Positions 41,925 through 50,365 of a DNA stretch of 64,000 bases are shown here, one piece after another. The stretch comes from Streptomyces gardneri (GTDB lineage Bacteria > Actinomycetota > Actinomycetes > Streptomycetales > Streptomycetaceae): positions 124,001 to 188,000 of the forward strand of contig NZ_BJMN01000006.1 of the NCBI RefSeq assembly GCF_006539185.1, read 5' to 3'. A program made the translations under genes and the position numbers. The notes under the pieces are model-generated. The model had not been told where the DNA came from, did no database searches, and saw nothing but the letters and a program-made list of their open reading frames with translations. Position 1 is the first letter of the stretch, and the number at the start of each line of letters is the position of its first letter.

Positions 41925-42986
41925 TCAGTCCGCACGCCGGAGCATCGCGAGCCGGCTCGCCGTGCGGTCCAGGTCGCGTACCTGGGCTTGGCCGTCGGGG
42001 AGGGAGGCCAGTGGGTCGGAGCCTATGAGGACCAGCCTGACGTCCCGGTCACAGGCGACGTCCACGAGGTTCGCGAACCGCTGCCGTCCGTCCGTGGAGG
42101 CCTCGGCCAGCGGGGGTACGCCGTCCAGGACCAGGGTGTCGAACCGTTCGGCGAGGGCGAGGTAGTCGGGCACCGCCGTCGTGGTCTCGCACAGCGCGTC
42201 GAAGGCGAACCACACCAGTTCGCCGCGCACCGCGCGGGCCGGGAGCTCCCGTCGATGGGCCGGGACGGTGGTGGCCTCCGCGGGCGCCGGGACGCCGAGG
42301 CCCAGCGCCTCCAGGGCGGAGTCCCCCGGGGGCAGGCACAGGCCCGTCGCGAACCGGCGGCCGCCGGCCTCCGACGGGGGCGCCGCCAGTCGGCGGAAGT
42401 CCACCGGCCCCGAGACGTCCAGGACGTCCATCCGCTCTTCGATCAGCTTGATGGTGGGCTCGAACAAGTGGTGGTAGAGCGGGTCCGGCATCAGCCCGGC
42501 TGGCGGGTAGTTGGAGGTGGTCACCAGGGTGATCCGGCGGTCCAAAAGCGTGGGGAAGAGGCGCGCGATCAGCATCGCGTCACCCGCGTCGTGTGCGTGG
42601 AACTCGTCGAAGACCAGGACCCGGCTGTCCCCGATCAGCTCGTCGAGCGCGCTGTCGACGGCGCTCTGCCCGTCGTGGCGGGCGCCGGGCCTGGTCACTC
42701 CGTCGTGCAGCCGCCGGAAGAAGTCGTGGAAGTGCAGCCGGCGCTTACGCCCGGCGGGCAGCCCCTCGTAGAAGGTGTCCACGAGCCAGCTCTTCCCCCG
42801 GCCCACCGGACCCCAGACGTACAGGTCGCGCGGTGGCCTGGGAAACGTCCAGGCCGGCCTGGCGAGTTCGGCCGCCAGCCGGGACAACCGCGCGACGGCG
42901 GCCTCCTGCGCCGGGGCGACGGAGAATCCGCGCCGAGCCGCGGCCTGGTGGAAATGGCGGCGCATGGCCTGGTCGTGGTGGGACAC
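41925..42986 (-). CDS. zapE: Cell division protein ZapE / AFG1-like ATPase
   Basis: A 353-aa AAA-like ATPase. The P-loop is VWGPVGRGKSWLVDTFYEGL (residues 58-77), followed by LHFHDFFRRLHDGV; Walker B is VLVFDEFHAHDAGDAML with Asp127-Glu128; then TTSNYPPAGLMPDPLYHHLF. These blocks define the ZapE/AFG1 family, which in proteobacteria acts at the division ring. It is a conserved housekeeping gene between sugar loci, transcribed toward the galactonate operon. Confidence 0.92.
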   Translation of the reverse strand: MSHHDQAMRRHFHQAAARRGFSVAPAQEAAVARLSRLAAELARPAWTFPRPPRDLYVWGPVGRGKSWLVDTFYEGLPAGRKRRLHFHDFFRRLHDGVTRPGARHDGQSAVDSALDELIGDSRVLVFDEFHAHDAGDAMLIARLFPTLLDRRITLVTTSNYPPAGLMPDPLYHHLFEPTIKLIEERMDVLDVSGPVDFRRLAAPPSEAGGRRFATGLCLPPGDSALEALGLGVPAPAEATTVPAHRRELPARAVRGELVWFAFDALCETTTAVPDYLALAERFDTLVLDGVPPLAEASTDGRQRFANLVDVACDRDVRLVLIGSDPLASLPDGQAQVRDLDRTASRLAMLRRAD

Positions 42987-43282
42987 CGGTCAGCTCATCC
43001 GTTCGTACGCCGGGTTTTCGTCAGGGCATCGGGCGACCCCCGACTCGGCGCCTGAGAAAGGATCATGATCGCACCGGCTCGCCCGCACGAACACCGCCCG
43101 GGACGTGTCAGAGCACCCCGCAGCCGACGATCGGACCATCCTCAGATGCCGCCGAGTCGGCGACACCCTGTCGGACACCCGGTGGTGACGGAGCGTGTTG
43201 CCCCATCGAGACGGGCTCCTGCTGCGAGCATCCCTGCCAGCGATCCGCTCCACTGTTGCTCGCCCTTGAGGGAGACCGCCGG
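42987..43282. other. Divergent intergenic region, no gene seen
   Basis: It separates zapE from the metalloprotease gene. I see a palindromic GATCATGATC at 43061-43070 and the GGGAGA-type ribosome binding site near 43270, but no repeat or RNA structure worth naming. Confidence 0.5.
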
Positions 43283-46240
43283 ATGCCCAGGGTCAGTTCG
43301 TACTTCCGTCTATTCGCCGTGTTCCTGCTGGTGCTGGCAGGGGTGTCCGTCGCCGGCGCCACGCCGGCCCAGGCCGCGACACAGGACATCACCATCAGCC
43401 TCTACCGAGTCGTCGAGCTGTCGTGCGACGAGGGTGCCGGGGAGGCCTGCGGCAACGACTACTATCCGAAATTCGAGATCGACCACCAAGGACTGTTCGA
43501 CGGCAGGGACACCTACTGCTGCGCCCACGGCGCCGACATCCGGACCAACTGGGTCCGCACGGCCACGGTGGACACCAGCCACAACCCCGTCGACATCCAG
43601 ATGCAGCTGTGGGACCAGGACGACCTGACCCAGGACGACCCGATCCGCTGGACGAAATCGGGGAGTGCCGACCTCAACCTCCGCTTCGACCTGAACACCT
43701 GCACCTTCACCGGCAGCGGACTCACCCCCCAACAGGGGGCGGACGTGCCGACCCTGGCGGGTGAGAGCGAAGGCAGCGGTGAGGACTCGGCCCGCGGGTA
43801 CTTCACCATCACCACCCCCTTCTGCGTGGGTCTGGCGGACACCGTCGACAGCGACGGCGACGGCATCATGAACACCTGGGAAGTCGACGGCAAGGGCCTG
43901 GACTTCGACAAGGACGGGACCCCCGACCTGCCCCTCGGGGACGCGGCGTACGGCGCCGTCCCCTACCGTAAGGACCTGTTCGTCGAAGCGGACTACATGG
44001 CCGCGGACAAGCCGCAGCCGGGGGCGCTCACCGACGTCGTGAACGCGTTCGCCCAGGCGCCGGTCGACGAGTACCCCGACCCGGGCAATCCGGCGAAGAA
44101 GAAGTACCGAGGCATCAACCTCCACGCCGTCGAAGGCGAATCCCTGCCGAACGTGACGCCACTGACGTTCTACAGCTCCGGCCCCGGCCCGCAGGACGAC
44201 TTCAACGACCTCAAGAGCGGGAACCCGGCCGGACCCTGCACCGGCTTCTTCGGCACCCCTGCCGACCGGTCCAGCCCGAACTGCGCGAACATCCTGCAGG
44301 CGAAGCGCCAGGTGTACCGCTACATGATCTTCGGCAACAGCTACGCCGAGTCGCCCGGCTCCTCGGGCAGCTCGGAGTGGAGTGCTGCCGGCCCCCAGGG
44401 CGGCAACGACTTCCTCGTGACGGTCGGTTCCTGGGGCACCCTGGCGCTCAACAACGTCGGCGGACGAAGGAACGCCGAGGCCTCCACCTTCATGCACGAG
44501 CTCGGACACACGCTGAGCCTGGGCCACGGCGGCGACGACTTCGCCAACTGCAAGCCCAACTACCTCAGCGTGATGAACTACACGCTCCAGTTCGCGAACA
44601 ACGACTCCGCGAGGCCCCTGGACTACAGCAGCGCCGCCAAGCGCACGGCCCTCGGCACGACACCGGCCACGGTCCTCGACGAGGCGAGCCTCAACGAGAA
44701 CAACGGCGTGCACGGGACGCCCGCCGACCCCGCCCGCAACACCGTCTACGGGATCGGCGGCAAACTCCGGGTCGCGCCGGCCACGAACGGCCCCATCGAC
44801 TGGAACGGGACCAACGGCAACACGGAAGCCAATGTCCCCGCGGACATCAACTACATCTCGTCCATCGGTCCCGCGGACCAGTTCGGGTGCAGCGCCACCA
44901 GCCCGGGCCAGACCCATGACGGGTTCGACGACTGGGCGCACATCCAGTACAACCCCCGCCTCAACACCACGTTCTTCGCCGACGGCGCACGGCCGAACCT
45001 GCCGCCGGAGCTGACCGAGGAGACGGTGCTCGCCATGTCGCAGAAGGCCGACCTGGCGATCGCCAAATCGGCCGACCGCCCCGACGCGGCCGGCGGGGAC
45101 ACCGTGCGCTACACCACCACCGTGACCGACCTCGGGCCCGGTACCGCCACCGATATCCGCGTCACCGACACCCTGCCCGACGCCACGACGCAGCAGCGCT
45201 CCCTGCCGGACCTGAACAACGGCGCCGTCGCCACCGTCACGCCGGGCTTCACGTACCAGGTGCCGTGCGACACGAAGGACGGCACGGTGCTCACCAACCG
45301 TGTCACCGTCACCGGAACGGACACCGACGGCGTGCCCGACCCGTACACGGACGACAACAAGGCGCAGGCCACCACGACGGTGCACGCGCCGGTGCTGACG
45401 GTGGACAAGTCGGCCACGGCCGCCGTCAACGCGGGCGAGGCCATCACGTACACGATCACCTACGCGAACACGGGCAGCGGCGACGCCTCGGGCGTCACCG
45501 TCACCGACACCCTGCCGGCCGGCGTCTACTACAGCCAGGCGCTCGACCTCGGCACGGGCCCCGAGCCCGCTTCGGTGACGCTCAACGGCGACGGGACCCG
45601 CACCCTCGTCTGGAACATCGGTGCGGTGCCGGCGAACTCCGGCGAGCTGCGGATCGTCTTCACGGCCCGGCCGACGCTGCTGGCACCGGCCGGCACGACG
45701 TACACCGACACCGTGTCCGTGAGCTACCGGAACGCCGCCGGCGCCTGCACCTTCGCGCCGGTCACCGACTCGGCCACCACGTCCATCACCGTCGTGCCGC
45801 CCACCCGCGACCCGCTGTCCCAGGGGTTCTGGAAGAACCATGAGGCGCTGTGGACCGCCGAGTTCCTGGCGCGCATCCAGGCGACCGACCAGCGATACGA
45901 CACCGACCGGAACGGGGCCCTGTCCGTCAGTGAGGGCACGGCGGCGTTCAACGGCAGCAACGCGCCGAAGAGCATTCTGGGCAAGCAGCTGCTGGCCGCC
46001 TACTTCAACCTGGCCACCAGGCGCATCAACGCCGGCACGGCGATCAGTTCGAGGACGACCCAGTCGCTGGGTCTCGGCAACGTGCGCGAGGCCGTGATCT
46101 ACGCGCAGGACACCCTGCTGCTCCCGGTGAACTCCGGTACCTCGCCCCGCTACAGCGCCATCATCGGCGTGCTGGACGACATCAACGCCAACAGGATCGA
46201 GGTGTACGGCCCGAGTTCGGCGAGCCGCTCTCGCGGCTGA
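43283..46240 (+). CDS. Large secreted zinc metalloprotease with DUF11 repeats and calcium-binding motifs
   Basis: A 985-aa exported protein. The Sec signal ends ATPAQA|AT near residue 33. A C2-like beta domain with four Cys (about 35-190) is followed by a calcium-binding DSDGDGIMNTWEVDGKGLDF repeat, then a zincin domain with HELGHTLSLGH (His405, Glu406, His409, His415) and Met-turn YLSVMNYT. Two DUF11-type repeats (DLAIAKSADRPDAAGG and VLTVDKSATAAVNAGEAI) come next, and a C-terminal module beginning SQGFWKNHEALW with an EF-hand-like DTDRNGALSVSEG. There is no LPxTG sortase signal. The substrate is unknown. It ends at a bidirectional terminator. Confidence 0.88.
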   Translation: MPRVSSYFRLFAVFLLVLAGVSVAGATPAQAATQDITISLYRVVELSCDEGAGEACGNDYYPKFEIDHQGLFDGRDTYCCAHGADIRTNWVRTATVDTSHNPVDIQMQLWDQDDLTQDDPIRWTKSGSADLNLRFDLNTCTFTGSGLTPQQGADVPTLAGESEGSGEDSARGYFTITTPFCVGLADTVDSDGDGIMNTWEVDGKGLDFDKDGTPDLPLGDAAYGAVPYRKDLFVEADYMAADKPQPGALTDVVNAFAQAPVDEYPDPGNPAKKKYRGINLHAVEGESLPNVTPLTFYSSGPGPQDDFNDLKSGNPAGPCTGFFGTPADRSSPNCANILQAKRQVYRYMIFGNSYAESPGSSGSSEWSAAGPQGGNDFLVTVGSWGTLALNNVGGRRNAEASTFMHELGHTLSLGHGGDDFANCKPNYLSVMNYTLQFANNDSARPLDYSSAAKRTALGTTPATVLDEASLNENNGVHGTPADPARNTVYGIGGKLRVAPATNGPIDWNGTNGNTEANVPADINYISSIGPADQFGCSATSPGQTHDGFDDWAHIQYNPRLNTTFFADGARPNLPPELTEETVLAMSQKADLAIAKSADRPDAAGGDTVRYTTTVTDLGPGTATDIRVTDTLPDATTQQRSLPDLNNGAVATVTPGFTYQVPCDTKDGTVLTNRVTVTGTDTDGVPDPYTDDNKAQATTTVHAPVLTVDKSATAAVNAGEAITYTITYANTGSGDASGVTVTDTLPAGVYYSQALDLGTGPEPASVTLNGDGTRTLVWNIGAVPANSGELRIVFTARPTLLAPAGTTYTDTVSVSYRNAAGACTFAPVTDSATTSITVVPPTRDPLSQGFWKNHEALWTAEFLARIQATDQRYDTDRNGALSVSEGTAAFNGSNAPKSILGKQLLAAYFNLATRRINAGTAISSRTTQSLGLGNVREAVIYAQDTLLLPVNSGTSPRYSAIIGVLDDINANRIEVYGPSSASRSRG

Positions 46241-46279
46241 TCGCACACGGCCGACCCGGTCGGGAGGCCGTGGACGATC

Positions 46280-46319
46280 AAGGGCCCGTACACGCGCTGC
46301 GGCGCGAGTACGGGCCCTT
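46280..46319. terminator. Bidirectional hairpin terminator
   Basis: AAGGGCCCGTA (46280-46290) pairs with TACGGGCCCTT (46309-46319), an 11-pair stem between the convergent metalloprotease and GH53 genes, with A and T flanks suited to both directions. Confidence 0.85.
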
Positions 46320-46340
46320 CCCTTATGGCGAGGGGCGGTT

Positions 46341-47930
46341 CTAGCGGTGCGCGAACCAGCTCGCCGCCGGGAGCAGCTTGCTGTCGTAGTCGAACAGGGC
46401 CTGGTTCTCCCAGCCGTTGCCCGAGGAGGAGTCCGTCGGGTCCCAGCCGTTGCCGGTGACGGCGGTCCACGCCGGCTCCCAGTAGACGACCCCGAGACCG
46501 CGGCCGTTCGGCACGGCCTCGACGACGTTCATGATGTCCCGCAGCCAGGCCGACTGTCCGGCGCCGCTCGCCGGGTAGCCGGAGACGAGCTCGCTCGACA
46601 GGTCGATGATGTTCTCGTGGCCGTCCTCGCTGTCGAGGCGGAACGGGTAGGCGGTCTCCACGACCATGACCTTCTTGCCGTAACGGGTCGAGATGTCGTC
46701 GAGGTTGGTCTGGAGCGCGGAGAGGGCGCCGTGCCAGTAGCCGTAGAAGGACAGCGCGATGACGTCGTAACTCACGCCCTGTGCGGCCGCGTTGTCGAAC
46801 CAGTTGCGGTAGAGGGCGTTGTCGCCGCCGTTGGCGAGGTGCAGTGCGATCTGCGTGCTCGACGACACCGCCTTGGCCGCCGAGATACCGGACTTGAGCA
46901 GCCCGCCGAGCTGCGACCAGTTGGATGTCGAGCCCTCCGGCCAGAGCATGCCGGTGTTGATCTCGTTGCCGATCTGCACCATGTCGGCCGTGGTGCCCTG
47001 CGCCTTCAGGGCGTTGAGGACGTCGTACGTGTGGTTGTAGACGTCCGTGGTGAGCTGGGAGTACGAGTGGCCCGACCAGGCCGCGGGCTTGCTCTGGGCG
47101 CCCGGGTCGGCCCAGATGTCGGAGTAGTGGAAGTCGACGAGGAGCTTCATGCCCTGGGCCTTGATGCGCTGGGCCGTGGCGAGGACGCGCGCCTTGTTGT
47201 TGTAGCCGTCGGCCGGGTTCACCCACACCTTGAGGCGGCCGTAGTTCGCGCCCGCGTTCTTCAGGATCGTGACGGGGTCACCGGTGACGCCGGCGCTCGT
47301 CCGGTACGTCCCGCCGAGGTCCTCGCTCTTCTTCAGCGCGGAGAGGTCGACGCCCTTGACCGCGAGCCCGGTCGAACCGGCGGTGAAGGTGAGGTCGTCG
47401 ACGTTCAGCCAGTTCCCCGCGTTCGCATCGGAGTTGATGCTGATCGTGCAGGCGCCCGAGGTGACGTTGACCGAGGTGACGAGCCGTATCCAGGCGCCGT
47501 TGGAGGTCACCGGCAGGTCGGTGCGCTGCTCGGCGGAGCCGCAGTTGCGCAGGGCCAGGTAGGCGGAGTTCTGCCCGCCGCCGGAGCGGACCCAGGCGCT
47601 GAGCGTGTACGTGCCGTTGGTGAGCCCGGAGAGGTACTGGTACGTCTCGACCTTGTACGCGGAGGCCGACCAGTGGCTGAGGCGGTAGCTGCCGCCGTGG
47701 CCGCCGGCCTCGGTGAACGAGGCGGCGTTCTGGCCGGCGGCCGAGTAGGTGGACCAGCCGGCGGGGGTGGCGGTCCCGGCGGCGTCGCTCTCGAACCCGG
47801 CGTTGGTCAGCGTGGCGGCCGCCTCGGCCTGCGGGGCGCCGGGCAGCGGAGCCAGGAGCAGGGCGCCCAGCGCGGCGGCGACGGCCGCTGCGCGCAGGCG
47901 GACGCGGCTTCTGAGGGGGGTGAGGTGCAT
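46341..47930 (-). CDS. ganB: Secreted GH53 endo-beta-1,4-galactanase with N-terminal carbohydrate-binding module
   Basis: A 529-aa exported enzyme cutting pectic beta-1,4-galactan. The signal peptide ends PQAEAA near residue 38. A CBM61-like beta-sandwich (about 40-185: LTNAGFESDAAGTATPAGWS ... NWLNVDDLTF) precedes the GH53 barrel, which opens KGVDLSALKKSEDLGGTY. Acid/base is Glu323 in MVQIGNEINTGMLWPEG and nucleophile Glu425 in MVVETAYPF. AAGGGA lies before the ATG. It is 192 bp downstream of the GH42 gene on the same strand; released galacto-oligosaccharides would enter through the importer at 50.4-55.0 kb. Confidence 0.95.
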   Translation of the reverse strand: MHLTPLRSRVRLRAAAVAAALGALLLAPLPGAPQAEAAATLTNAGFESDAAGTATPAGWSTYSAAGQNAASFTEAGGHGGSYRLSHWSASAYKVETYQYLSGLTNGTYTLSAWVRSGGGQNSAYLALRNCGSAEQRTDLPVTSNGAWIRLVTSVNVTSGACTISINSDANAGNWLNVDDLTFTAGSTGLAVKGVDLSALKKSEDLGGTYRTSAGVTGDPVTILKNAGANYGRLKVWVNPADGYNNKARVLATAQRIKAQGMKLLVDFHYSDIWADPGAQSKPAAWSGHSYSQLTTDVYNHTYDVLNALKAQGTTADMVQIGNEINTGMLWPEGSTSNWSQLGGLLKSGISAAKAVSSSTQIALHLANGGDNALYRNWFDNAAAQGVSYDVIALSFYGYWHGALSALQTNLDDISTRYGKKVMVVETAYPFRLDSEDGHENIIDLSSELVSGYPASGAGQSAWLRDIMNVVEAVPNGRGLGVVYWEPAWTAVTGNGWDPTDSSSGNGWENQALFDYDSKLLPAASWFAHR

Positions 47931-48122
47931 CGTCGAGTCCCTTCGACGGTGGCGGATGTGAGAAGTGGTGCGTTCCTAACGGGTGGTGCGGGTGGTGCGG
48001 GTCCTGCTGGTGGTGCGGCTCACCCGGGGGCGGCGCAGCGGGGCGCGGCCGCCCCCGGGGAGATCGGGGGCCCGGTGGCAGGCCGGGGGAGGGGGATGGT
48101 GCGTGTGGTGCGTGCGGTGCGG

Positions 48123-50159
48123 TCAGGCGTCGAGGCGTACGACCCTGACGGCTCCCGCCGGGACGGTGAGCTTCCCGTCGACCGGCGTCCCGCCCGCGGT
48201 ACCGCCCAGGAGCTCCGTCCCGGAGCCGTCGAGCGGCACCTCGGCGTCCTCGGTGGAGTGGTTGAGCGCGAAGAGGTACTGCCGCCCGTCGTCCCCGGCG
48301 CGACGCACGACCTCCACGTCACGCGGGAGCGCGGCACGCGCCGCGACCCCGGCGTCCTCGCAGGCGGCGGCCACGATCGCGTCCGCCGAGGCCGCGTCGA
48401 GCCGGGTGGAGACGTACCAGGCGGTGCCCCGGCCGAGCCGGTGCCGGGTGACCGCGGGCCCGCCGGCGGCCGGTCCGTCGGCGTACGACCACACGGTCTC
48501 GGCGCCGCGCGGCCGGACGAACTCCGTCCACACGTCCCCGGTGAGCGAGGCGCCGTCCGGCCCCTCGATCCGTACGCGCTGCTCGTCGAGGAGCGGCGAC
48601 CACTCCTCCACGGTCAGTCCGAGGACGTCCCGCAGGGCGCCCGGGTAGGCGCCGGGGTGCACGGCGTCGTGCTCGTCGACGATCCCGGAGAAGTACGAGA
48701 CGACGAGTGTGCCGCCGTTCTCGACGTACTCGCGGAGGTTCTGTCCGGCGGCCTCGGTCATGAGGTAGAGCGCGGGCACGACGACCAGCGGGTAGGCGGA
48801 CAGGTCGGCCTCGGGGTGCGCGAAGTCGACCGTGAGGTGCCGGTCGTACAGGGTCTCGTAGAAGCTGTCGGCGCGCTCGCGGGCGTCGTGGGCCTCGTTC
48901 GGCCGCCACTCCAGGCTCTGCGCCCACCAGGAGTGCCAGTCCCACAGCATGGCGACGTCCGGGACGGTCCGGCTGCCGCGCACCTCCTCCAGGGCCTCCA
49001 GGCCGGCCCCGAGGGCGACGACCTCGCGCCAGACCCGGGTGTCGGTGCCGCCGTGCGGGACCATCGCGGAGTGGAACTTCTCGGCGCCGCGCCGGGACTG
49101 GCGCCACTGGAAGAACATGGCGCCCTCGGAGCCGCGGGCCACGTGGGCGAGGGAGTTGCGGGCCATCTCGCCCGGGCGCTTGGCGGGGTTGCGGGCCTGC
49201 CAGTTCACACCGGACGTGGAGTGCTCCAGGAGCAGCCAGGGCGCGCCGCCGGCGACGGAGCGGGTGAGGTCGGCGGCCATGGCGAGGTTGACGTGGGTGC
49301 GGCGGCCGTCGGTCATCAGGTAGTGGTCGTTGGTGACGAGGTCGACCTCGCGGCCCCAGGCCCAGTAGTCGATCGAGTCGCACTGGCTGAGCGCGGTCAT
49401 GAAGTTGGTGGTGACGGGCGTGCCGGGGGCCAGTTCGTGCAGGATGTCCCGTTCCGACCGGAAGTTCTCCCGGATGGTGGCGTCGGCGAAGCGCCGGTAG
49501 TCGAGCTGTTGGGCCGGGTTGCCGACGGTGGGGGTGACGCGCGGCGGGTCGATCTCCTCGTACGAGCCGTAGCGCTGCCCCCAGAAGGCGGTGCCCCAGG
49601 CCTCGTTCACCGCCTCCACCGAGCCGTAGGTCTCGTGGAGCCAGCGGCGGAAGTGGGCGGCGCAGCCGTCGCAGTAACAGGCGCTGACGGGCACGCCGTA
49701 CTCGTTGTGGACGTGCCAGAGGGCGAGCGCCGGGTGGCTGCCGTAGCGGCGGGCGAGCTCGGTGGTGATGCCGGCGGCGGCCGTGCGGTACGCGGGCGAG
49801 CTGTGGCAGATCGCCCCGCGTGAACCGTACGAGTAGCGCACGCCCTCGGCGGTGACGGGCAGCGCCTCGGGGTGGGCGCGGTAGAACCAGGCGGGCGGCG
49901 CCACGGTGGGCGTGCCCAGGTCCACCCGGATGCCGTGGGTGTGCAGCAGGTCGAGGAGCCGGTCGAGCCAGCCGAAGTCGTACCGGCCGTGCTCGGGTTC
50001 CAGGAGGGCCCAGGAGAAGATCCCGACGCTCACCATGGTGACGCCGGCCTCCCGCATCAGCCGGACGTCCTCCTGCCAGACGCTTTCCGGCCATTGCTCG
50101 GGGTTGTAGTCGCCCCCGAACGCGAGCCGCTGCAGGCCCTTGGGAGTGGTCTGCGGCAT
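48123..50159 (-). CDS. ganA: GH42 beta-galactosidase (zinc-cluster type)
   Basis: A 678-aa cytoplasmic enzyme. The barrel opens FGGDYNPEQWPESVWQEDV; acid/base is Glu153 in WHVHNEYGVP and nucleophile Glu312 in PWLLLEHSTSGVNW. Cys118, Cys161, Cys163 and Cys166 (GAICHSS, SACYCDGCAAHF) form the zinc cluster of many GH42 enzymes. It lacks a signal peptide, so it would trim imported galacto-oligosaccharides to galactose, feeding the galactonate operon at 37-42 kb. The ATG at 50159 is chosen because CAGGAGAGA lies before it. A LacI-type operator lies 42 bases upstream. Confidence 0.95.
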   Translation of the reverse strand: MPQTTPKGLQRLAFGGDYNPEQWPESVWQEDVRLMREAGVTMVSVGIFSWALLEPEHGRYDFGWLDRLLDLLHTHGIRVDLGTPTVAPPAWFYRAHPEALPVTAEGVRYSYGSRGAICHSSPAYRTAAAGITTELARRYGSHPALALWHVHNEYGVPVSACYCDGCAAHFRRWLHETYGSVEAVNEAWGTAFWGQRYGSYEEIDPPRVTPTVGNPAQQLDYRRFADATIRENFRSERDILHELAPGTPVTTNFMTALSQCDSIDYWAWGREVDLVTNDHYLMTDGRRTHVNLAMAADLTRSVAGGAPWLLLEHSTSGVNWQARNPAKRPGEMARNSLAHVARGSEGAMFFQWRQSRRGAEKFHSAMVPHGGTDTRVWREVVALGAGLEALEEVRGSRTVPDVAMLWDWHSWWAQSLEWRPNEAHDARERADSFYETLYDRHLTVDFAHPEADLSAYPLVVVPALYLMTEAAGQNLREYVENGGTLVVSYFSGIVDEHDAVHPGAYPGALRDVLGLTVEEWSPLLDEQRVRIEGPDGASLTGDVWTEFVRPRGAETVWSYADGPAAGGPAVTRHRLGRGTAWYVSTRLDAASADAIVAAACEDAGVAARAALPRDVEVVRRAGDDGRQYLFALNHSTEDAEVPLDGSGTELLGGTAGGTPVDGKLTVPAGAVRVVRLDA

Positions 50160-50200
50160 GAGTCTCTCCTGAAAGCTCGGAAGGTGGAAGCTTGTTCGCT

Positions 50201-50214
50201 TGGGAACGTGCACA
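50201..50214. promoter_or_regulatory. LacI-type operator before the GH42 gene
   Basis: TGGGAACGTGCACA matches the TGTGAACGTTCACA plan at 12 of 14 positions and lies in the leader or promoter of the minus-strand GH42-GH53 genes. Confidence 0.65.
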
Positions 50215-50262
50215 CACACGATCTCGATGTGGCAACGCAACATAACCGCACACGAACAACCA

Positions 50263-50304
50263 TTGACAAGTGTCCGGAACGTTTCTCTACTGTGAACGCT
50301 CACA
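50263..50304 (+). promoter_or_regulatory. Promoter and LacI-type operator of the galactan importer operon
   Basis: TTGACA at 50263-50268 and TACTGT at 50287-50292 are spaced 18 bases. The palindrome TGTGAACGCTCACA (50291-50304) covers the end of the -10 element and the likely start point, so a bound LacI protein would block transcription. The LacI encoded at 54981-56006 is the obvious candidate. Confidence 0.7.
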
Positions 50305-50365
50305 GATGCATGGACGGCCTCTCCATCTGAGAGAGAGGCCCCTTTCGGTCAGGGAGAAGTACCCC

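Noticed and set aside
43310..46246. 978-codon minus-strand frame antisense to the metalloprotease
   Set aside because: Composition is Val/Gly/Arg/Asp-rich shadow of the real gene; no motifs, no start signals.
49872..50330. Plus-strand frame covering the GH42 promoter region
   Set aside because: It is antisense to the GH42 N-terminus and crosses the operator and promoter elements; no motifs.
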